NCBI RefSeq assembly: GCF_028737315.1
Contig: NZ_JAQZAO010000006.1
Location: 1-64,000 of the forward strand
DNA: 64,000 nt
Reading direction: 5' to 3'
Source: Actinomycetospora lemnae
Lineage (GTDB): Bacteria > Actinomycetota > Actinomycetes > Mycobacteriales > Pseudonocardiaceae
Shown here in pieces: positions 53,588 through 63,168 of the stretch. The notes under the pieces were generated by a model. It was given only the letters and a program-made list of their open reading frames with translations, was not told the origin of the DNA and searched no databases. The position numbers and the translations under genes are program-made. Each line of letters starts with the position of its first letter. Within the stretch, counting starts at the first letter, position 1.

Positions 53588-54973
53588 TCACACCAGCTCG
53601 GAGTCCCGCACCTTCTGCATCCCGCGGGCCATGCGGCGCTTGGCCGGCGGGATGCGGTCGACGACCCGCATGCCCGTGCGCTGCGCCATCACCGACAGCG
53701 GCCCGATCACCGGACGGCGCGCGGTGCCGTTGTCGTTCATGAACTCCAGGGACTCGCGCACGGCGAGGGCCGCGTAGCGGCGCATGAGCTCCTCGTACTC
53801 GCCGACGCCCTCGAGCAGCGAGAGCTCGCCGTCGCGCACGCGGACGAGCCGGTCGCGCAGCTCGCGGGCGTCGCGCAGCGCGGTGTTCGCGCCGGCCCCG
53901 CGCCCCGGGGTCATGGTGTGGATCGCGTCGCCGACCATCGTCACCGTGCTCGGCGTCCACGCCGGCACGGGGTCGGAGGTGCGGATGCTCAGCGCGACCG
54001 TCGAGCCCGGGTCGGCCGTCGCGACGAGGTCGAGCCAGCGGGGGTCCCAGCCCTCGCTCAGGTCGCCCGCCAGGGCGAGGGCGTCGCTGCCGGTGCGCTC
54101 GAGGAGATCGGGCGGCGCGATCGTGCGCGACGTGGTGATGGCCCAGGAGATGTAGTCGGTGGTGTTGTCGAAGCGCAGGCCCGGGTGGCGGGCGACGAGC
54201 TCCTCGTCGCTCGTCGAAGGGTCCGGCTCCCCTGTCGGCGTGCTCCTCTGAACGCCTCGTGCCCCGGCGCTGCCCCACGGCATCCGCATCACGTGCGTGA
54301 TCCCGAACTGGCCGCGGCGGTCGAAGTACATCCCGAAGCCGTGACGCACCTGCTCGGGCAGGAGGCGCTCGGACCGCTCGGTGAGCAGCGTCTTGCCGCC
54401 GATGGCGACGAGCCCGGTCTCGGTGTGCGTCGCGTGCGGCAGGTACTGCTGCCGCACGCGGGAGCTCGCCCCGTCCGCGCCGACGAGCAGGTCGCCGGTG
54501 TCGCTGCTGCCGTCCTCGAAGTACGCGGTCACCCGCCCGTCGGGGTGCTGCTCGTAGTGCGTGAACCGGCGGTCGAACGTGATCACGTCCTCCATGCCCG
54601 TGAACAGCACCTGGCGCAGCGTCATGCGGCTGACGTTGTGCTCCCTGTCCTCGGCGGCACGGCCCTCGGGGTCGCCGCTCGCGTGGGGGAGGTCGGCGAA
54701 GTCGATGCTGATCAGCGGGCGGTACCGCTCGGTGAGCATCGCGAGCTTCGTGTACGGCGCCGCGGTGGTCGCGACGAACGTCGCGAAGAGCTCCGGGTCC
54801 AGGCAGGCCTTGAGCGCCCGGGCGCCGTTGGGCGAGATGCCGACGCGATAGCCGTGCAGGCCGCTCGTGCGGGTGCGGTCGCGCTCGTGGACGGCGACGT
54901 CGATGCCGGCGCGGCGCAGGCCGTGCGCGAGACACATCCCGCCGGTGCCGGCGCCGATGATGATCACCTTCAT
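53588..54973 (-). CDS. FAD-dependent monooxygenase of the PHBH fold
   Basis: A 461-residue flavoprotein: KVIIIGAGTGGMCLAHGLRRAG at the start (GxGxxG), LLVGADGASSRVRQQYLP (DG motif) and VTMVGDAIHTMTPGRGAGANTALRDA (GD motif). ATG 54973 overlaps the PadR stop (ATGA), so the two form an operon under PadR control. Residues about 237-251 (RGVQRSTPTGEPDPS) are coded by a degenerate mini-repeat. Such PadR-linked hydroxylases often act on antibiotics or phenols; no substrate can be named. Confidence 0.87.
   Translation of the reverse strand: MKVIIIGAGTGGMCLAHGLRRAGIDVAVHERDRTRTSGLHGYRVGISPNGARALKACLDPELFATFVATTAAPYTKLAMLTERYRPLISIDFADLPHASGDPEGRAAEDREHNVSRMTLRQVLFTGMEDVITFDRRFTHYEQHPDGRVTAYFEDGSSDTGDLLVGADGASSRVRQQYLPHATHTETGLVAIGGKTLLTERSERLLPEQVRHGFGMYFDRRGQFGITHVMRMPWGSAGARGVQRSTPTGEPDPSTSDEELVARHPGLRFDNTTDYISWAITTSRTIAPPDLLERTGSDALALAGDLSEGWDPRWLDLVATADPGSTVALSIRTSDPVPAWTPSTVTMVGDAIHTMTPGRGAGANTALRDARELRDRLVRVRDGELSLLEGVGEYEELMRRYAALAVRESLEFMNDNGTARRPVIGPLSVMAQRTGMRVVDRIPPAKRRMARGMQKVRDSELV
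54220..54264 (-). repeat. Mini-repeat, degenerate long copy in the flavin monooxygenase gene
   Basis: On the minus strand the part AGGAGCACGCCGACAGGGGAGC is well kept at its core and is followed by CGGACC; the 5' third has diverged. Read RSTPTGEPDP, in the same frame as the second copy in eccC. Confidence 0.7.
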
Positions 54974-55635
54974 GGTGGGTCCTCTCCCTCGACGGGTCGA
55001 GCTCCCCTGTCGGCGTGCTCCCCCCATCGCTGTGTCTCCCCGCGGGCGGTGCGCCGCGCGATGTCGAGCAGGTGGTCCTGGTTCCAGGTCAGGGCGCCGG
55101 AGCGGAGGTCGTCGAGGAGCGCGCCGATCCAGGCGACGTCGGTCTCGAGGTGCGCGAGCGCGTACTCCGCCTCGACGAGCACGATCCGCGGGAGCGTGCC
55201 GCCGACGTGCTGGAGCTCGCGGCGCAGCCGGTCGCGCTCGCCGCGGCGGTCCGACAGGCGCAGGGCCAGCGCGTCGGCGGCGACCTCGGGCTCGAGCAGC
55301 GGGAGGTAGGCGAGCGCGGCGGTGAACTCGGCGAACTCGTGGCGGGGCGCGGTGAGCATGTCGAGGGTCCAGGTGACCGCGAGCTCGCGCCCGGCGTCGG
55401 TGACCGCGTAGACCGTGCGCTCCGGGCGCGCGGACTCCCGCTCGGTGCCCTGCGCGACCAGCAGCCCGTCGCGCACGAGGCGGTCGATCGTCTTGTAGAG
55501 CTGCGAGCGCTGGCCGACGTTGACCACCTGGTCCTTGCCGCGCTCCCGGATGAGCTGCTGCATCCGGTACGGGTGCATGGGCTCCTCCGCGGCGAGGGCG
55601 AGGACGGCGAGGGCGAGGCCGGAGCGCTGAGTCAT
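54970..55635 (-). CDS. PadR-family transcriptional regulator
   Basis: A 221-residue PadR protein: N-terminal winged helix (ALAVLALAAEEPMHPYRMQQLIRERG, GQRSQLYKTIDRLVRDGLL) and a C-terminal helical dimer domain. ATG 55635 is chosen because the family starts here and because an upstream in-frame reading would run through the operator and promoter. The last residues, WGEHADRGARP, are coded by a 45-bp mini-repeat, so the natural C terminus has been replaced or extended. The stop overlaps the monooxygenase start. Confidence 0.88.
   Translation of the reverse strand: MTQRSGLALAVLALAAEEPMHPYRMQQLIRERGKDQVVNVGQRSQLYKTIDRLVRDGLLVAQGTERESARPERTVYAVTDAGRELAVTWTLDMLTAPRHEFAEFTAALAYLPLLEPEVAADALALRLSDRRGERDRLRRELQHVGGTLPRIVLVEAEYALAHLETDVAWIGALLDDLRSGALTWNQDHLLDIARRTARGETQRWGEHADRGARPVEGEDPP
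54995..55039 (-). repeat. 45-bp mini-repeat, long form, at the PadR 3' end
   Basis: Complete copy in the coding direction of the PadR gene, translated ETQRWGEHADRGARP in the same frame as the first eccC copy. It lies 7 codons before the stop. Confidence 0.85.
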
Positions 55636-55645
55636 GGTGTCGGCG

Positions 55646-55675
55646 AGATTAGTGTCATCGACACTATGACGGCAA
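55646..55675 (-). promoter_or_regulatory. PadR promoter with embedded operator
   Basis: Minus-strand -35 TTGCCG (55670-55675), an 18-bp spacer and -10 TAATCT (55646-55651). The perfect palindrome TAGTGTC-ATC-GACACTA (55650-55666) fills the spacer. PadR binding here would repress its own operon. Confidence 0.75.
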
Positions 55676-55703
55676 GGGTCCGCGCCTGGCGGGGATCTGG
55701 ACA

Positions 55704-57275
55704 ATGGAGGGCGTGACCGCCAGCGGTGATCGCCCCGTCCTCGTCGTCGACTACGGCGCGCAGTACGCGCAGCTCATCGCCCGGCGGGTGCGGGAGGCGC
55801 AGGTCTACTCCGAGGTCGTGCCGCACACGACGCCGGTGGACGACATGCTCGCCAAGGACCCGGCCGCGATCGTGCTCTCGGGCGGCCCCGCGAGCGTGTA
55901 CGAGGAGGGCGCCCCGAGCATCGACCCGGCGCTGTTCGACGCCGGGGTGCCGGTGTTCGGCATCTGCTACGGGTTCCAGCTCATGGCCGGCGCGCTCGGC
56001 GGCACCGTCGCGCACACCGGCGATCGCGAGTACGGGCGCACCGAGCTGTCGGTCGCCGGCGACGCCGGGCGGCTGCACGACGACCTGCCCGACGCCCACC
56101 CGGTCTGGATGAGCCACGGCGACGGCGTGACGAAGGCACCCGAGGGCTTCACGGTCACCGCGTCCTCGCCCGGCGCGCCGGTCGCCGCGTTCGAGGACGT
56201 CGCGCGGCGCTTCGCCGGCGTGCAGTACCACCCGGAGGTCGGGCACTCGCCGCACGGGCAGGAGGTGCTGCGCCGCTTCCTGCGCGACGTCGCCGGCGTC
56301 GACGCCGACTGGAACACCGCCAACATCATCGACGAGACGGTGGCGGCGATCCGGGAGCAGGTCGGCCCCGAGGGCCGCGCGATCTGCGGCCTCTCGGGCG
56401 GCGTGGACTCCGCGGTGGCCGCGGCGCTCGTCCAGCGGGCCATCGGCGACCGTCTGACGTGCGTGTTCGTCGACCACGGCCTGCTGCGCGAGGGCGAGCG
56501 CGGCCAGGTCGAGCGCGACTTCGTCGCCGCCACCGGCGTCGACCTCGTCACCGTCGACGCCGCCGGGACCTTCCTGCGCGAGCTCGACGGCGTCGTCGAC
56601 CCGGAGGAGAAGCGCAAGATCATCGGACGCGAGTTCATCCGCGCGTTCGAGGGTGCCGCCGGCGAGATCGCGAAGGGCGAGGGTGCGGACTTCCTCGTCC
56701 AGGGCACGCTCTACCCCGACGTCGTCGAGTCCGGTGGCGGGTCCGGGGCCGCGACCATCAAGTCGCACCACAACGTCGGCGGGCTGCCCGACGACCTGCA
56801 GTTCTCGCTGGTCGAGCCGCTGCGGGCGCTGTTCAAGGACGAGGTGCGCCGCGTCGGCGCCGAGCTCGGGCTGCCCGAGACGATCGTGCGCCGCCAGCCG
56901 TTCCCGGGCCCCGGGCTCGCGATCCGCATCATCGGGGCGGTCGACGCCGACCGTCTCGCGACCCTGCGCCGCGCGGACGCCATCGCGCGCGAGGAGCTGA
57001 CGTCGGCCGGGCTGGACGAGGTGATCTGGCAGTGCCCGGTGGTGCTGCTCGCCGACGTGCGGTCGGTCGGCGTGCAGGGCGACGGGCGCACCTACGGCCA
57101 CCCGGTGGTGCTGCGCCCGGTCTCCAGCGAGGATGCGATGACCGCGGACTGGACGCGCCTGCCCTACGACGTGCTCGAACGCATCTCCACCCGGATCACC
57201 AACGAGTGCGCCGAGATCAACCGCGTCGTCCTGGACGTGACGAGCAAGCCGCCGGGGACGATCGAGTGGGAGTAG
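55704..57275 (+). CDS. guaA: GMP synthase (glutamine-hydrolysing)
   Basis: Aminates XMP to GMP. The 523-residue protein has a class I amidotransferase domain ([20 protein letters not shown]; catalytic Cys in [10 protein letters not shown]; His/Glu in [11 protein letters not shown]), the ATP-pyrophosphatase P-loop [14 protein letters not shown], and the C-terminal dimerisation domain ending [14 protein letters not shown] 55704 is used; GTG 55713 is an alternative, with an AT-richer GACAAT box 7 nt before it. It completes the guaB-guaA pathway. Confidence 0.95.
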   Translation: MEGVTASGDRPVLVVDYGAQYAQLIARRVREAQVYSEVVPHTTPVDDMLAKDPAAIVLSGGPASVYEEGAPSIDPALFDAGVPVFGICYGFQLMAGALGGTVAHTGDREYGRTELSVAGDAGRLHDDLPDAHPVWMSHGDGVTKAPEGFTVTASSPGAPVAAFEDVARRFAGVQYHPEVGHSPHGQEVLRRFLRDVAGVDADWNTANIIDETVAAIREQVGPEGRAICGLSGGVDSAVAAALVQRAIGDRLTCVFVDHGLLREGERGQVERDFVAATGVDLVTVDAAGTFLRELDGVVDPEEKRKIIGREFIRAFEGAAGEIAKGEGADFLVQGTLYPDVVESGGGSGAATIKSHHNVGGLPDDLQFSLVEPLRALFKDEVRRVGAELGLPETIVRRQPFPGPGLAIRIIGAVDADRLATLRRADAIAREELTSAGLDEVIWQCPVVLLADVRSVGVQGDGRTYGHPVVLRPVSSEDAMTADWTRLPYDVLERISTRITNECAEINRVVLDVTSKPPGTIEWE

Positions 57276-57282
57276 CTGTCTG

Positions 57283-58404
57283 ATGGCTGAGACGATCTTC
57301 AGCGAGATGTCCCGGCTGGCGGCCGAGCACGACGCGATCAACCTCGGTCAGGGCTTCCCGGACACCCCGGGGCCCCGCGAGGTCGTCGACGTCGCCGTGG
57401 CCGCGATGCACAAGGGCTGGAACCAGTACCCGCCGGCCGTCGGCATCCCCTCGCTGCGCACGGCGATCGCGGACCACCAGCGGCGCTGGTACGGCCTGGA
57501 CGTCGCCGCGGACGGCGGGGTCGTCGTGTGCTCGGGCGCGTCGGAGGCGCTGTCGTCGGCGATGACCGCGCTGCTCTCCCCGGGCGACGAGGTGATCGCG
57601 CTCGAGCCGTACTACGACCTCTACGCGGCGACCGCGGCGCTGCTCGGCGCGCGCCTGGTACCGGTGCGCATCCACGCGCCGGACTACGCGCTGGACGCCG
57701 AGGCGCTGCGGGCGGCGGTCACCGAGCGGACCAAGATGATCGTCCTCAACACCCCGCACAACCCGACGGGCGCGGTGCTGTCGACGGCGGAGCTCGAGGC
57801 GGTGGCCCAGGTCGCCCGGGACCACGACCTGGTCGTCCTGTCCGACGAGGTCTACGAGCACCTGGTCTTCGACGACAACCGCCACGTCCCGATCGCGACG
57901 CTGCCCGGGATGTTCGAGCGCACGATCACCGTCGGGTCGGGCGGGAAGACGTTCTCGGTCACCGGTTGGAAGATCGGGTGGGCGACGGGGCCGCCGGACC
58001 TGGTGGGCCGGGTGCTCGGCGTCAAGCAGTGGTTCTCGTTCGCCGCCGGCACGCCCCTGCAGCACGGGATCGCGGCGGGGCTCGAGCTCCCCGACGAGCG
58101 GCTCGCGCACCTCGGCGACGACCTCGCCCGCAAGCGCGACCTGCTCACCGACGGGCTGCGCGAGCTGGGCCTCGAGGTGTTCCACTCCAAGGCGACCTAC
58201 TTCGTCACCGCCGACGTCGCGCCGCTGGGCGTCACCGACTCGCTGGAGTTCTGCCGCTCCCTGCCCGAGCGCGTGGGCGTGGCCGCCGTGCCCAACCAGG
58301 TGTTCCACGCCTCGCCCCGGGGCGTCGAGACCCAGGTCCGCTTCGCGTGCTGCAAGCGCGACGAGATCCTCGCCGACGCCCTGCTGCGGCTGCGCAAGCT
58401 CTGA
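57283..58404 (+). CDS. PLP-dependent aminotransferase, class I/II
   Basis: A 373-residue fold-type I aminotransferase similar to YbdL/kynurenine aminotransferase-like enzymes. It has INLGQGFPDTPGP at the start, the NTPHNPTGAVLS loop with the PLP Asn, VLSDEVYEHLVFD with the Asp, the Schiff-base Lys in VGSGGKTFSVTGWKIGWATG, and the Arg in VRFACCKRD. It starts 7 nt after guaA, probably co-transcribed. Relatives have about ten more residues before the first motif. Substrate likely methionine, glutamine or aromatic amino acids. Confidence 0.88.
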   Translation: MAETIFSEMSRLAAEHDAINLGQGFPDTPGPREVVDVAVAAMHKGWNQYPPAVGIPSLRTAIADHQRRWYGLDVAADGGVVVCSGASEALSSAMTALLSPGDEVIALEPYYDLYAATAALLGARLVPVRIHAPDYALDAEALRAAVTERTKMIVLNTPHNPTGAVLSTAELEAVAQVARDHDLVVLSDEVYEHLVFDDNRHVPIATLPGMFERTITVGSGGKTFSVTGWKIGWATGPPDLVGRVLGVKQWFSFAAGTPLQHGIAAGLELPDERLAHLGDDLARKRDLLTDGLRELGLEVFHSKATYFVTADVAPLGVTDSLEFCRSLPERVGVAAVPNQVFHASPRGVETQVRFACCKRDEILADALLRLRKL

Positions 58405-58409
58405 GCGCC

Positions 58410-58466
58410 CGTGTCAGCGAAGTGCCGTCGCTGACACTGAACGTCCGTATCGGTACTTCGATCACG
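58410..58466 (+). repeat. 57-bp direct repeat, left copy, flanking the urease-like operon
   Basis: Starts CGTGTCAGCGAAGTGCCGTC and ends TACTTCGATCACG. GTGTCAGCGA and TCGCTGACAC form a perfect 10-bp hairpin; an alternative stem pairs CGAAGTGCCG with CGGTACTTCG through one G-U. The last bases include the stop codon of the permease gene. It also separates the convergent aminotransferase and permease and may act as terminator. The right copy is at 63838. Confidence 0.85.
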
Positions 58467-59808
58467 CTCCGGCGCGCGGTGCCGCCACGCCCTCGGTGGT
58501 CATCTCCGCGTCCGGGACGTAGAGCCGCGGCGCGAGGAGGCCGCTGACCACGGTGACCAGGGCGATGCCGACCAGCAGCAGCCCCGGCGCCCACGACCTC
58601 CCGCCCGCCGCCGCGAGCACGGCGGTGGCGACGAGCGGCACGAAGCCCGACACGATCCCGGCGAGGTTCGCCGCGAGCGCGATGCCGCTGTAGCGCAGGC
58701 GCGCCGGGAAGAGCCGCGCGAGCAGGTCCCCGGACACCGCGTAGGGGATCGAGAGCATGGCGACCCCGAGCGTCACGCCGAGCACGACCGCGACGCCGTT
58801 GCGGGCGTCGAGCAGCCAGAACATCGGCAGCGCCACCAGTGCGGAGGCGATCCCGCCGGCGACGGTGACGCGCGCGGCCCCGAAGCGTTCCGCGAGCCGC
58901 CCGCCGAGCACGAGCACGCCGATCTCCACGACGGCGGCGACGAGCGTCGCGCCCAGGACGAGCGGGCGCGGCAGGTCGAGGTCGCCGGTGGCGTAGCTGA
59001 TGACGAACGTCGTGGCGAGGTAGAAGCCGCCGACCCCGAGCAGCGCCGACCCGGCCCCGACCAGCAGCCCCGGCCAGGCCCGCACCACGACGTCGCGCAC
59101 GGGTGCGGAGGCGCGCGCGTCCTCGGCGAGCAGGCGGTCGAACAGCGGTGACTCCTCGACGCGCCGGCGCAGCCACAGGGCCACCCCGAGCAGCGGGAAC
59201 GCCACGAGGAACGGGATGCGCCAGCCCCAGGCGTCGAAGTCCTCGGGCGGCAGCAGCGCGACCAGCAGGAACGCCCCGGACGACAGCAGCGTCCCGACCG
59301 GCGACCCGATCTGCGGCATGGCCGCGTAGCGCCCGCGCTTCTCCGGCGGGGCGTGCTCGACGGCGAGGGTGATCGCGCCGCCCCACTCGCCGCCGACCGC
59401 GACGCCCTGCAGCAGGCGCAGCAGCGTCAGCAGGACCGGGGCCGCGACGCCGATGTCGGCGAACCCCGGGAGCACCCCGATGAGGCCGGTGACGGCGCCG
59501 ATCATCACCACGGTGATCAGCAGGCACGCACGCCGGCCGATCCGGTCGCCGAGGTGGCCGAAGATGACCCCGCCGAGCGGCCGGGCCACGAAGCCGACGG
59601 CGAACGACGCGAACGCGGCGAGCGTCGCGACGACGGCGTCGTCGGTGGCGAAGAACAGACGGTTGAACACCAGCGACGCGGCGGTGCCGTAGAGGAAGAA
59701 GTCGTACCACTCGAGCGCGGTGCCGACGAAGGCGCCGACGGCGACGCGGCGGGCGTCCGCGGAGGTGGGGGCCGGGCTGGACGCAGGGGTGGGCGTGCGA
59801 TCGCTCAT
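58462..59808 (-). CDS. MFS transporter of the metabolite:H+ symporter (MHS) family
   Basis: A 448-residue permease with 12 predicted helices. The first helix region ALEWYDFFLYGTAASLVFN, PLGGVIFGHLGDRIGRR and LLRLLQGVAVGGEWGGAITL are hallmarks of the ProP/KgtP/ShiA MHS family, which import organic acids, betaines and similar compounds with protons. ATG 59808 follows GGAGG and overlaps the amidohydrolase stop. It likely imports the substrate of the hydrolases upstream. Confidence 0.9.
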   Translation of the reverse strand: MSDRTPTPASSPAPTSADARRVAVGAFVGTALEWYDFFLYGTAASLVFNRLFFATDDAVVATLAAFASFAVGFVARPLGGVIFGHLGDRIGRRACLLITVVMIGAVTGLIGVLPGFADIGVAAPVLLTLLRLLQGVAVGGEWGGAITLAVEHAPPEKRGRYAAMPQIGSPVGTLLSSGAFLLVALLPPEDFDAWGWRIPFLVAFPLLGVALWLRRRVEESPLFDRLLAEDARASAPVRDVVVRAWPGLLVGAGSALLGVGGFYLATTFVISYATGDLDLPRPLVLGATLVAAVVEIGVLVLGGRLAERFGAARVTVAGGIASALVALPMFWLLDARNGVAVVLGVTLGVAMLSIPYAVSGDLLARLFPARLRYSGIALAANLAGIVSGFVPLVATAVLAAAGGRSWAPGLLLVGIALVTVVSGLLAPRLYVPDAEMTTEGVAAPRAGA

Positions 59809-61466
59809 GGGGGTCCTCCGTCGGGCGGCAGGTCCAGGACGTCGGCGCCGTGGGTGGCGCCCCCGCCCCGCAGGGTGGCGACGACCTCGACCTCGCCGAG
59901 GCGGTCGGGATCGACGCGGGTGGGGTCGTCGCCGAGGAGCACGAGGTCGGCGACGAAGCCGGGCGCGAGCCGCCCGCGGACCTCCTCGTCCCCGGCGAGC
60001 CACGCGGCGTCGACGGTGTAGGCGCGCAGGGCGGTGTCGACGTCGACGGCCTCGTCGGGGCCCAGCGTCCGTCCCGCGGCCGTGCGCCGCTGCACCATCG
60101 ACTGGATCCCGCGCAGGGGGTGGCCGTCGGCGACGCACGGGCGGTCGGAGCTGGCGGGCACCCGCAGCCCCGCCCGCAGGAAGGACGCGTGGCGGTAGAG
60201 CAGGTCGGCGCGGTGCTCGCCGACGGCGGCGGCCATCGAGTCCCCGATCTCGTACAGGAACCGGGCCTGGGGGACCGGGGTGACGCCGAGGGCGGCGAGC
60301 CGGGCCAGGGCGGTGTCGTTGACGACACCGGCGTGTTCGAGGCGGTGCCGGGGCGGGCGCACCCCGGGCCAGGGGGTCCGCGCCGCGTCGGCGAAGGCGT
60401 CGAGCGCGGCGTCGACGGCGCGGTCGCCGATGGCGTGCGCGGCGACGGTCCACCCGCCCGCGACGGCCTCGACGACGGCGGCGTGCAGGACCTCCGGGTC
60501 GTCGCCGAGGTAGCCCGCGTGGTCGCGGTCGGCGTAGGGCTCGCGCATCGCGGCGGTGCGGGAGCTCAGCGCGCCGTCGAAGAAGATCTTCATGGGGCCG
60601 ATGCGCAGGTCGAGGTCGCCGAGGCCGGGGCGCAGGCCCAGGTCGAGGCCCCGGCCCGGCTCGCCGGGCGTCGCGCGCAGGACCGAGGTCTCGGGCATGA
60701 GGTCGACGCGCACCGCGAGGTCGCCCAGCTCGCGCGCGAGCTGGTAGGCGGCGAGCTCGCGGGGGGAGCGCCCGATCCACCCGCCGCCGATGCCGGCCTC
60801 GGTGACGTGCGTGAGGCCCTGGCGGGCGAACACCGCGGTCGCCGCGCCGATCGCGTCCGCCAGCTCCGGTACCGGGTAGGGCCGCAGCAGGTCGCCGGCC
60901 AGCGCCTGGGCGGCCTCGAGCAGGACGCCGGTCGGGTCGCCGGCCTCGTCGCGGACCACGACGCCGCCGGCGGGCACCACGGCGGTCCCGTCGAGGACCC
61001 CGGCCCGCCGCAGCACCTCGCTGGACACCGCGCACACGTGAGCCGAGCGGTGCTTGAGCCACACCGGCCGCCCGCCCCCGACGCGGTCGAGCGCGTGCCG
61101 GTCGGGCGAGCCGCCGAGGGCGACGTCGTCGTAGCCGCTGCCGATGACGAACGCGTCCTCCGGCAGCTCCGCGGCGCGGGCGGCGACGGCGTCGTACAGG
61201 GCGTCGAGATCGGTCAGCCCGGCGAGCGGGACCTCGGCGAGCGACTGCCCGAACCAGGCCGCGTGCTGGTGGGCGTCGTCGAAGCCGGGCACCACCGTGG
61301 CGCCGCCGGCGTCGACGGTGCGGCGCGCCCGCACGCCGGCCGGCAGCGCGTCGTCGTCGAGCACGGCGAGCACGCGCCCGTGGTGCACGGCCAGCGCCCG
61401 GGCCCGCGGGTGCGCGTCGTCGAGGGTGAGGACGTCGGCGCCGGTCAGCAGCAGGTCGATCTCCAC
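59805..61466 (-). CDS. YtcJ-type metal-dependent amidohydrolase
   Basis: A 553-residue member of the amidohydrolase_3 group. It shows VVPGFDDAHQHAAWFG (the usual HxH reads H-Q-H), GPMKIFFDGALSSRTAAM with the metal-bridging Lys, VAAHAIGDRAVDAAL, RLEHAGVVND, and a C-terminal VPASSDRPCVADGHPLRGIQSM. The GTG start follows AGGAG, 13 nt after the urease alpha-like stop. Substrates of YtcJ proteins are mostly unknown; an amide or ureido compound is suggested by its neighbours. Confidence 0.87.
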   Translation of the reverse strand: MEIDLLLTGADVLTLDDAHPRARALAVHHGRVLAVLDDDALPAGVRARRTVDAGGATVVPGFDDAHQHAAWFGQSLAEVPLAGLTDLDALYDAVAARAAELPEDAFVIGSGYDDVALGGSPDRHALDRVGGGRPVWLKHRSAHVCAVSSEVLRRAGVLDGTAVVPAGGVVVRDEAGDPTGVLLEAAQALAGDLLRPYPVPELADAIGAATAVFARQGLTHVTEAGIGGGWIGRSPRELAAYQLARELGDLAVRVDLMPETSVLRATPGEPGRGLDLGLRPGLGDLDLRIGPMKIFFDGALSSRTAAMREPYADRDHAGYLGDDPEVLHAAVVEAVAGGWTVAAHAIGDRAVDAALDAFADAARTPWPGVRPPRHRLEHAGVVNDTALARLAALGVTPVPQARFLYEIGDSMAAAVGEHRADLLYRHASFLRAGLRVPASSDRPCVADGHPLRGIQSMVQRRTAAGRTLGPDEAVDVDTALRAYTVDAAWLAGDEEVRGRLAPGFVADLVLLGDDPTRVDPDRLGEVEVVATLRGGGATHGADVLDLPPDGGPP

Positions 61467-61479
61467 GAGGTGCGGCTCC

Positions 61480-63168
61480 TCACGCCAGGTGGTGCAGGCG
61501 GGTCAGGGGCAGGGAGACGGCGTGGTGCAGCGGCACCTCGCGGCCGTCGACCCGCACCGGGGACGGCTCGCCGGGGATGTCCACCCGCGGCGTCGCGGTG
61601 TTGTGGAGCATGTCGGCGGCACCGAGCCCCCGGCTCCCGGCGACGGGCAGGTAGCGCGGCCCGGTCGGCAGGGCCGCGCGGGCGGTGGGGTCGTCGAGGC
61701 AGGCCGCGGCGACGAACTGGTGGGCGAGGCGGGCCGGCGCGCCGCCGCGGGCGCCGTGGAAGCCGCGCATCCGCCGGGGCTGGGTGAGCCGCGTCGACCC
61801 CGATCCCGAGCCGGCGGCGCCCCACGCGACGAACCCCGACTTGATCACCAGCTCGGGCGTCGCCCCGAACCACGCCGGCGACCACAGCAGGATGTCGGCG
61901 AGCCGGCCCGCCCGCAGCGAGCCCACGTGCCCGGCGAGCCCGTGGGCGACCGCCGGGTTGTGCGTGAGCTTGGCGAGGTAGCGCAGCACCCGGGCGTTGT
62001 TCGCGACGTGCGGGCCGACCTCTCCGGCGAGGTGGGCCTGCACGTGGGCGAGCTGCCAGGTGCGTCGCACGGTCTCGCCGATCCGGCCCATGCCGAGCGC
62101 GTCGGAATTGACGATCGCGATCGCGCCCTCGTCGTGCAGGTGGTTCTCCGCGGCGATGGCGTGCTCGCGGATGCGGCTGGCGGCGATGCTCCGGTCGCTG
62201 GGGAGGTCGGGGTGCCCGCGGTGCACGGTCATCGTCATCGGGCCCAGCTCGCGGACGGTCGCCGGCGTCAGGGGCAGCGTCGGCGTCGTCGAGGACGTCA
62301 GGACCGCCGGGTCGCCGACGATGCGCAGCAGGTCGGGGTGCCCGCCGCCGCCCTCCACGTGGTACGCGTGCACGGTCCGCCCGCCGATCGCGTCCAGGGT
62401 GTCGTCGAGGAAGCCCGACTCGTTGAGGGTGTCGGTGTGCAGGGCGACGGGGAGGTCGGCCTGCTCGGCGACGCGCAGGCAGGTGTCGACGGCGTCGGGC
62501 CCCGCGCCCCAGTCCTCGTGGACCTTGAACCCGCCGGCGCCGGCGAGGACCGCCCGTTCGAGCAGGTCCGCCGAGCCCGAGGAGCCGCGGGCGAGGAACG
62601 CGGCGTTGACGGGGGCGCCGGTCCACGACGCCATGAGGGTGTGCAGGTTGGGCGCGGGGTTGGCGCCGACGTCCCACACCCCGCCGATCCCCATCCCGAC
62701 GATCGTCGTCACGCCGGTGGCGAGCGCGGCCGGAGCGAGGTCGGCGTTGGAGAGGTGGACGTGCGAGTCGACGACGCCGGGGGTCGCGATGAGTCCCTCG
62801 CCGGGCACCATCGCCGTGTGCGCGTCGACGACGAGCTCGACGCCGTCCTGGACGTCCGGGTTGCCGGCCCGGCCCACCCCGACGACGCGCCCGTCCTTGA
62901 CCCCGATCGAGGTCTTCCGGATCCCGAGCACGGGGTCGAGCAGCAGGACCCCGAGGACGACGAGGTCGAGGGCGCTGTCGCGCGGGGCCCGGTCGGCGAC
63001 CAGCGCGCCCTGGCGGGCGGTCTTCCCGCAGCCGCCGAGCATCTCCTCGCCCGGTTCGGCGTCGTCGTGCTCCACCTCGACCCACAGGTCGGTGTCACCG
63101 AGGCGGACACGGTCGCCGGTGGTCGGCCCGTAGACCCGCGCGTAGGCGCCCCGGTCGAGGGCGCTCAC
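61480..63168 (-). CDS. ureC: Divergent urease alpha subunit-like amidohydrolase
   Basis: A 562-residue homologue of urease alpha. Nickel ligands are all present: H136 and H138 (DSHVHL), carbamylated K215 (GFKVHEDWG), H244 (ALHTDTLNESGF), H270 (HAYHVEGGGG) and D356 (NSDALGMGR). H217 and the flap His (H316) are also kept. But the flap motif CHH reads V315-H-R, and the stretch before it (about 286-315) bears little likeness to normal ureases. A working nickel site with altered substrate access is likely. GTG 63168 overlaps the gamma/beta gene. No ureEFGD genes are in view. Confidence 0.87.
   Translation of the reverse strand: MSALDRGAYARVYGPTTGDRVRLGDTDLWVEVEHDDAEPGEEMLGGCGKTARQGALVADRAPRDSALDLVVLGVLLLDPVLGIRKTSIGVKDGRVVGVGRAGNPDVQDGVELVVDAHTAMVPGEGLIATPGVVDSHVHLSNADLAPAALATGVTTIVGMGIGGVWDVGANPAPNLHTLMASWTGAPVNAAFLARGSSGSADLLERAVLAGAGGFKVHEDWGAGPDAVDTCLRVAEQADLPVALHTDTLNESGFLDDTLDAIGGRTVHAYHVEGGGGHPDLLRIVGDPAVLTSSTTPTLPLTPATVRELGPMTMTVHRGHPDLPSDRSIAASRIREHAIAAENHLHDEGAIAIVNSDALGMGRIGETVRRTWQLAHVQAHLAGEVGPHVANNARVLRYLAKLTHNPAVAHGLAGHVGSLRAGRLADILLWSPAWFGATPELVIKSGFVAWGAAGSGSGSTRLTQPRRMRGFHGARGGAPARLAHQFVAAACLDDPTARAALPTGPRYLPVAGSRGLGAADMLHNTATPRVDIPGEPSPVRVDGREVPLHHAVSLPLTRLHHLA

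Noticed and set aside
61997..63133. Plus-strand open frame of 378 codons across the urease alpha-like gene
   Set aside because: It is antisense to a protein with clear nickel ligands and has no recognisable motif.
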